Origin: Armatimonadota bacterium
GTDB taxonomy: Bacteria > Armatimonadota > Fimbriimonadia > Fimbriimonadales > Fimbriimonadaceae
NCBI GenBank assembly: GCA_025360125.1
Contig: JANYCU010000011.1
Location: 1 to 64,000, forward strand
DNA length: 64,000 nt
Direction of reading: 5' to 3'
Shown here piece by piece: positions 60,601-64,000 of the stretch; within the stretch, counting starts at the first letter, position 1; each line of letters begins with the position of its first letter. Made by a program: the position numbers and the translations under genes. The notes beneath the pieces are model-generated. The model made no database searches. It was not told the origin of the DNA and saw nothing but the letters and a program-made list of their open reading frames with translations.

Positions 60601-61002
60601 GATTCGGAAGAAGGGTCCAAGACCATCAGGTCCACCTTGGTCGGCTCTGGTTGAACCAGGAAAATTGAGCGCTCCTCGACGAGGAGAGCGTGCTGGTGGT
60701 CGCAAGTAGTAGGCGTCAGGATCTCGAGTGACGTCAGGAGACACTTGAGTCAGTGTCGTCGGTATTCCTCGCCAGTCGGCACCGAGCGTTGAGTTCACCA
60801 GTTGGGCGTGAGCAAAACGAATACCCGATTCGGCAAGGTCGCTATTAATACCGCGGCCTTTGGCAACGGACGAACCTCGAATTGTTCGACTTAGGATTGA
60901 CGCAAAGGCTGCGCCAAGGATCAAGAGAACGAATAGGACCAGAAGCGCAATTACGAGCGTCTGGCCATGTTGAATTCGACGACTAAAGTTTCTCTGTCTC
61001 AT
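57661..61002 (-). CDS. PilX-like minor pilin-related protein, greatly enlarged
   Basis: This is a 1113-residue protein. The N-terminus is PilX-like: a basic start (RQRNFSRRIQHGQ), a hydrophobic helix (TLVIALLVLFVLLILGAAFASILSR), then SSVAKGRGINSDLAESGIRFAHAQLV, matching the helix in which PilX relatives have 'A..aAEaG...A'. Typical PilX proteins are 150-200 residues. The remaining 1000 or more residues are beta-rich and include a segment like a polymer-forming or passenger fold (GVLYFEGNVRVRGVIP, KTIYIEGSVLKGT). It lies 6 bases after the PilW-like gene and overlaps the next gene by one base. Confidence 0.75.
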   Translation of the reverse strand: MRQRNFSRRIQHGQTLVIALLVLFVLLILGAAFASILSRTIRGSSVAKGRGINSDLAESGIRFAHAQLVNSTLGADWRGIPTTLTQVSPDVTRDPDAYYLRPPARSPRRGALNFPGSTRADQGGPDGLGPFFRIAYRGGRALVRVRYAPGDPSIFSSTGIGYLKDPGLARNFLIIESVGRQGEIDPNDPTLNNARSSVQFQNYPNQALFDTEEGKMQSYDAKEISSRKLIAMAQIGLIDYARMDFNKYKSTRPIEIGLSPDIVKYREGAGVEGTPVTVPTQMGDVMATYDLTPTGAGAFAGLYPSGGSMRVNGDLRFYGSVNTYLNQTFNDAILCSGTFQQMPGSSLTITKTQWNRSTNTWIVSPPTNMVLDSLNPAFSTFGGVLRDGFPGADGNNDVRGNGIIVSPSIESNTENTDSANTNRYITATKDSGHLDASGNTGLFGQGPGVFVNNASDFQIPDDETGRRRSGANASLVQDWLGSFGDSSADPAFRTGWHGPFYIPVGAFLLLTKDGFVIQRNANPGQLPTERTWKRADGSDSGLTTIRYRVGYGTDNQIHVINTLTNGLSASINNALTTADYDKGPVFNGVLYFEGNVRVRGVIPTDVQMTVVSNKTIYIEGSVLKGTEANDVTSAYPGVLSNNRLTRASKSSAMFMAKDYVTLNPTMFFGPQTEQNAQVSQGGTGVGGYSPDTLNGANGSTTLNIDTALSPYDPTNLATILPYESRVPENLTYKEFDPAAPNNANGTNVFLNTGLLLTEALEYTNPGPTNAFYGLKVNRSGQILGGNEDYQFEVLNSPTNSAKLIWASINNPLPAPNFGNIYGLGTEAFQQSPKFETVKFPLIVPTAATANIANNRYTNAFNTNSYEMLMQGSNSLEVFLTQFGTQASGNYQLARAAAVPMDIRIEASIFAEEGSFFVIPGDWFNMNPNDRRDAFEARVAALVLLGQTQLQSRDAASQERLENFGTTAGAPFYGEPIDVKINIVGSIAENMPPAISAQSEWMKKWGWMPTKQAGAYNSTTGAPTYIPVSHVSNWTKANPAIRPFTSNLTLSYDTALATGRVGGTFGFDTPFDASNPGNANGMIRTTQLNGVTYQLAPMPRLPVSPTLAFFGESK

Positions 61003-61008
61003 CTCTGA

Positions 61009-63306
61009 TTACCTAATAAAGTTGCGTACATTGGCGGTAGCTTTCATCGTGACCGTTTGAGGGAATGGGATGTCGGCTTGCGGATAGTTTCGAATTGTCA
61101 TGATGACTTGCATCAATTGTCGAGTGTCGTACTCGGCCCGGACCACATCATCAGGTGTTGTGAACTGGAATTTGTACGCTACTCGTATTCGACCGGGAAC
61201 GTCGTTGATTGTTCCAGATATTCGCATCTTGACCGGAATTGGGACTACTGGACTAGAGCAAAGCTGAATGTATCCGGCTTTGTATCTTGGCTCCACAATT
61301 GCGCTGACAAAGTTCAGTCGATCGTAGTTTGCGGGTGGCACGGGCAGGCCCATCGCAGCCCAGCCAGCGGCGGTTGGAGGCGTAAGGTTTGCGTAGTTGA
61401 TTCGATACTCGTTTGGTCCAGGTTCTCGGTTCACTCGGTGATATCGCACTTCGTAGGCATAGTTTGAACCAGGATTTTGGTCTGGTCCAAAGACCTCTTC
61501 GCTACCAGGCACGATTCTCGTTCGTCCGAATTGAGCCAAAGGATTTGGCGTTCCGTCACCTTGCGGAATAGTTCTTAGGTCAATGAACCGATGAGCTCCA
61601 CCTGTATCACCGAACTGGCTAGGAATGCCGTTTCGTCCCGCTTGAGCATCAGCCCAGACCTTGTTGAAGGTTCGGTTGATGTTATATCGCAGGAACGATG
61701 TATCCCAGAATGGTGCGTCGGAGAAGACTCCGGCAACCAGCGCAGGATCATTCGAAGGTGTGAACGAAGTATCGGTGTTAGTCCAACCTGAAGGCACTGT
61801 TCCTTGGGCTGGAACTTGCGGGAAATTGAACGGGTTTGGATCGAGGTTGCTAAATAGGTTCGCAGCCGCGTTTGGATCCTTGGTGTAGTCACCCACTTCG
61901 CCGATATTGAAGCTAGCAATGATCTTTCCGGTCGTTGTATTGACCGTGAACGGCATGAAGTTGGCTCGAAAAGCAGGATTTGCCGAGCTCAACCATGCGC
62001 TTGAAACGTTGGCAAGATCGAGCCCAACACTAAACGGATATCGACTTGCGGCATCATATTGTCGCTTCTTAAATGCGTCTTCATAAGCGGTGATGTCAAA
62101 CAACATTGTTCCACTAGCTATCGTTGTATCGGGGATTCCCGTAACACCGGGCTGGACAAAGAAAATGCTGAGATTCGATGCATCTTTACGGGCAATTTGA
62201 TAAGGATCAACGCTTTGCCAATTCAAGCCGTAGGTTCGAACCGACAAATTGCTCATCATGGCGAACTGGCCTTGGAACACTTCGGAACCGATTTGATCGG
62301 AGCCTTCGACTTCGTTGCCAAGGGTTGCGGCAACTTGAGCATCAGCACCGTCGCCTTCGACGTGAGATGGCCTGAACAAAACAAGTGGAGTCACTCGCGG
62401 AGACCAAACACCGGTGGTGTTCGTCAATCTTGCGAGGTGCGATGCCTTGTCGTATTGAGGTTGAATCAGATCATAGCGAGTTACTTCGGTTTCGATCTTG
62501 GAGACTGATTTCCAGTGTTGAATTCTGACAGCTTTCGCATCATTATTGACTGGCGCACCCGCTTGGGCGCCAGTAGCGAGAAAGAAATCTGGATCGTCGT
62601 AGATGGGGTTTCGATTGGTTCCGTCGGGAACTGCGTCGAAGAAATCGGTATTGACCTGGGGAATAAAGTTTCCACTTCCTACTGGGGTTTCAACCATTTT
62701 GACTGGCTGAATTTCCGCCGAATAGAGAACAAAAAGGTTATCTCTGCCGCCAGCTTTTGCCATCAAGAAACCGTCGTAAGGGTTATTGTAGTTTCCAAAT
62801 GGGTTGCTGAGGCCGATCCAATATCGCTTAATCGTTGTTCCAGGCGCGAGTGGTAATTGGACTTGACCCTTGGCTGAGTGTAGCGTAGGGTCTTCTTTTC
62901 CAGTTACTGGGTCGATGAACGCTCCACCAGGGCCCTTTTGCCCGACCTTTTGCGGCAAGACAAGATCAAGCTTGGTGTAATTCATTCCAATCTTGACGTA
63001 GCCGCCAAGTGTTGTCACGACCGTGTTATTGTCATCGACACCCTTGAGAGGGATCGGGCAGACGATGCTGACTCGACCGCCTAGTCCTTCGATATCTCGG
63101 ACTGCCGACGCTTCTCCGATTTCTTTTGAAAGCCGTTCCGTCAAGATTCGAGCTTTGTCTTGGGCATCACCGTAGGCTTGGGCCAATCGAGTAGCTTTAA
63201 AAGTCTCAACCATCGGGACTGTGATGATGGTGAGCAATATGGCCGTAATGGCCATAACTGTGATGAGCTCAATGAGCGTGAAAGCGTATCTTCGACCGTT
63301 AATCAT
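61009..63306 (-). CDS. PilW-like type IV prepilin, greatly enlarged
   Basis: This 765-residue protein has a class III (prepilin) signal: basic leader MINGRRYA, cleavage before FTLIELITVMAITAILLTII, with the Glu at +5 kept. The residue before the cleavage is Ala instead of the usual Gly. A helix typical of PilW follows (AQAYGDAQDKARILTERLSKEIGEASAV). PilW proteins are commonly 250-350 residues; here a beta-rich extension of about 500 residues follows. The ATG at 63306 overlaps the upstream stop by 4 bases (ATGA) and gives the proper short leader; 63357 would add 17 residues. Confidence 0.82.
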   Translation of the reverse strand: MINGRRYAFTLIELITVMAITAILLTIITVPMVETFKATRLAQAYGDAQDKARILTERLSKEIGEASAVRDIEGLGGRVSIVCPIPLKGVDDNNTVVTTLGGYVKIGMNYTKLDLVLPQKVGQKGPGGAFIDPVTGKEDPTLHSAKGQVQLPLAPGTTIKRYWIGLSNPFGNYNNPYDGFLMAKAGGRDNLFVLYSAEIQPVKMVETPVGSGNFIPQVNTDFFDAVPDGTNRNPIYDDPDFFLATGAQAGAPVNNDAKAVRIQHWKSVSKIETEVTRYDLIQPQYDKASHLARLTNTTGVWSPRVTPLVLFRPSHVEGDGADAQVAATLGNEVEGSDQIGSEVFQGQFAMMSNLSVRTYGLNWQSVDPYQIARKDASNLSIFFVQPGVTGIPDTTIASGTMLFDITAYEDAFKKRQYDAASRYPFSVGLDLANVSSAWLSSANPAFRANFMPFTVNTTTGKIIASFNIGEVGDYTKDPNAAANLFSNLDPNPFNFPQVPAQGTVPSGWTNTDTSFTPSNDPALVAGVFSDAPFWDTSFLRYNINRTFNKVWADAQAGRNGIPSQFGDTGGAHRFIDLRTIPQGDGTPNPLAQFGRTRIVPGSEEVFGPDQNPGSNYAYEVRYHRVNREPGPNEYRINYANLTPPTAAGWAAMGLPVPPANYDRLNFVSAIVEPRYKAGYIQLCSSPVVPIPVKMRISGTINDVPGRIRVAYKFQFTTPDDVVRAEYDTRQLMQVIMTIRNYPQADIPFPQTVTMKATANVRNFIR

Positions 63307-64000
63307 TGGATTGCGTCTCCTCGATGCAAGTAGGTTTCTTTGGAGTTGACTCCCCATTCTTTGGCCCAGTTCCCGAATCTATTGTTTAAGTTGAGAACTG
63401 GATCAGCGGTGAGGGTAAATCCGTTGCTGTTATAAAACGACTTTGCGATAATCGAAACTCCACGAACATCATTCACCGAGAACGCCATTGAAGCTGCGCT
63501 CGTCGTATCTTGAACAAAGTTTAACGCGGTAGGAATAATATCCTTCAGGTCAATCGATGGCATTGGCTGAGTAATCGAATCAGCACCGGTTCGGAACTTG
63601 ATTTGGAATTCAGCGCCTTCGAGTAGCCCTTCTCGCGTCGTTCCGGCATCATTCCACAGGTATCGAATTCGGCCAATGGCGACTTTACGATTGGTATCCA
63701 TTCGAGGGAAGTAGATTCGAGTTGACGAACCATTCAGCAGTCCGGTTCCGCCGACATAGTATTGGGCAGCGGCAGGAGGGCCATACGTAAAGTCATAGTG
63801 AGCGGCGCTTCGAGAAACTTGGATTGCCCATTCTTCTCGAGCCATGTAGTACATGCGAAGGACTCGACCTGTGACATTCGTTAAAACCGTTGATCCGTCC
63901 GGAGTTGCAATTGCTTGCGTCAACCCATTGGTATCGTCATTGTCGATATCAAAGAGGGTTATGTACCCGTTGGACTTGTCAATTTTGAACGTTGGCTTTC
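63303..64000 (-). CDS. C-terminal part of a further pilin-operon protein (cut by window edge)
   Basis: The reading frame stays open to the right edge of the window, so at least 231 residues of a longer protein are seen and its start is missing. A TTG at 63923 is in frame but is probably internal, because sequence before it reads as normal protein (FKIDKSNGYITLFDIDN). The visible part is beta-rich with many Asn, Thr and aromatic residues, as in bodies of minor pilins (VLRMYYMAREEWAIQVSRSA; GRIRYLWNDAGTTREGLLEG). By position it may correspond to a PilV- or FimT-like first gene, but its N-terminus is needed to tell. Confidence 0.7.
   Translation of the reverse strand, partial: KPTFKIDKSNGYITLFDIDNDDTNGLTQAIATPDGSTVLTNVTGRVLRMYYMAREEWAIQVSRSAAHYDFTYGPPAAAQYYVGGTGLLNGSSTRIYFPRMDTNRKVAIGRIRYLWNDAGTTREGLLEGAEFQIKFRTGADSITQPMPSIDLKDIIPTALNFVQDTTSAASMAFSVNDVRGVSIIAKSFYNSNGFTLTADPVLNLNNRFGNWAKEWGVNSKETYLHRGDAIQ

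Noticed and set aside
1-64000. CRISPR array, prophage or insertion sequence
   Set aside because: No regularly spaced identical repeats, transposase, integrase or phage structural genes were seen; the dispersed hairpin repeats are too short and carry no gene.

Overview
The window looks like chromosomal DNA of a Gram-negative-type (diderm) environmental bacterium. An outer-membrane secretin, KdsD (lipopolysaccharide KDO pathway), several lipoproteins, a PEP-CTERM protein, flagellin and a PASTA kinase-like protein occur together. Arginine is very often encoded by CGA. This mix reminds me of Armatimonadota, possibly the Fimbriimonadia, but that placement is inference from gene content and style. 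I see no rRNA, tRNA, CRISPR array, transposase or phage genes.

Layout. 1-9.4 kb holds a lysine 6-aminotransferase-like enzyme, a PEP-CTERM protein, OsmC, a Gfo/Idh oxidoreductase, a DUF1800 protein and several small or secreted unknowns. 9.4-13.9 kb is a compact four-gene operon that would convert trans-4-hydroxy-L-proline to 2-oxoglutarate, with a perfect palindrome at its 5' end. 14-21.6 kb carries sugar and central metabolism genes (galM, a 1-phosphofructokinase-type kinase, pfkA), a CBS-DUF1385 fusion, secG, arginase and kdsD. Its intergenic gaps contain a family of hairpin-array repeats. 21.6-24.5 kb has rpsR with an unusual tail and a flagellin gene with a strong terminator. 24.5-29.6 kb encodes an AddB-like/AddA-like pair in which the AddB-type nuclease motifs are degenerate and the AddA partner has no nuclease domain. 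29.6-33.7 kb holds a nitrilase-family amidase, a metallophosphoesterase, a YHS-domain protein, a di-haem peroxidase and pdxT.

33.8-45.5 kb is read leftward as pilM-N-O-P, a short secretin paralogue, pilQ, aroK, aroB, a small membrane protein, a PASTA pseudokinase, rpe, a small membrane protein and ribD. Many joints overlap by 1-4 bases. The order pilMNOPQ-aroK-aroB is the same as in gammaproteobacteria. A strong promoter lies before pilM, and a hairpin separates pilQ from aroK.

45.6-64 kb, also leftward and running off the right edge, is the most striking part. Five consecutive overlapping or abutting genes encode proteins of at least 231 (partial), 765, 1113, 1657 and 2348 residues. The 765-residue protein begins with a type IV prepilin signal, the 1113-residue protein begins like PilX, and the two giants are secreted repeat or propeller proteins. 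In layout this resembles a minor-pilin/PilY1 tip operon in which every component is greatly enlarged. It ends at a terminator directly upstream of the pilM promoter. I regard this as the best candidate for an undescribed system in the window.
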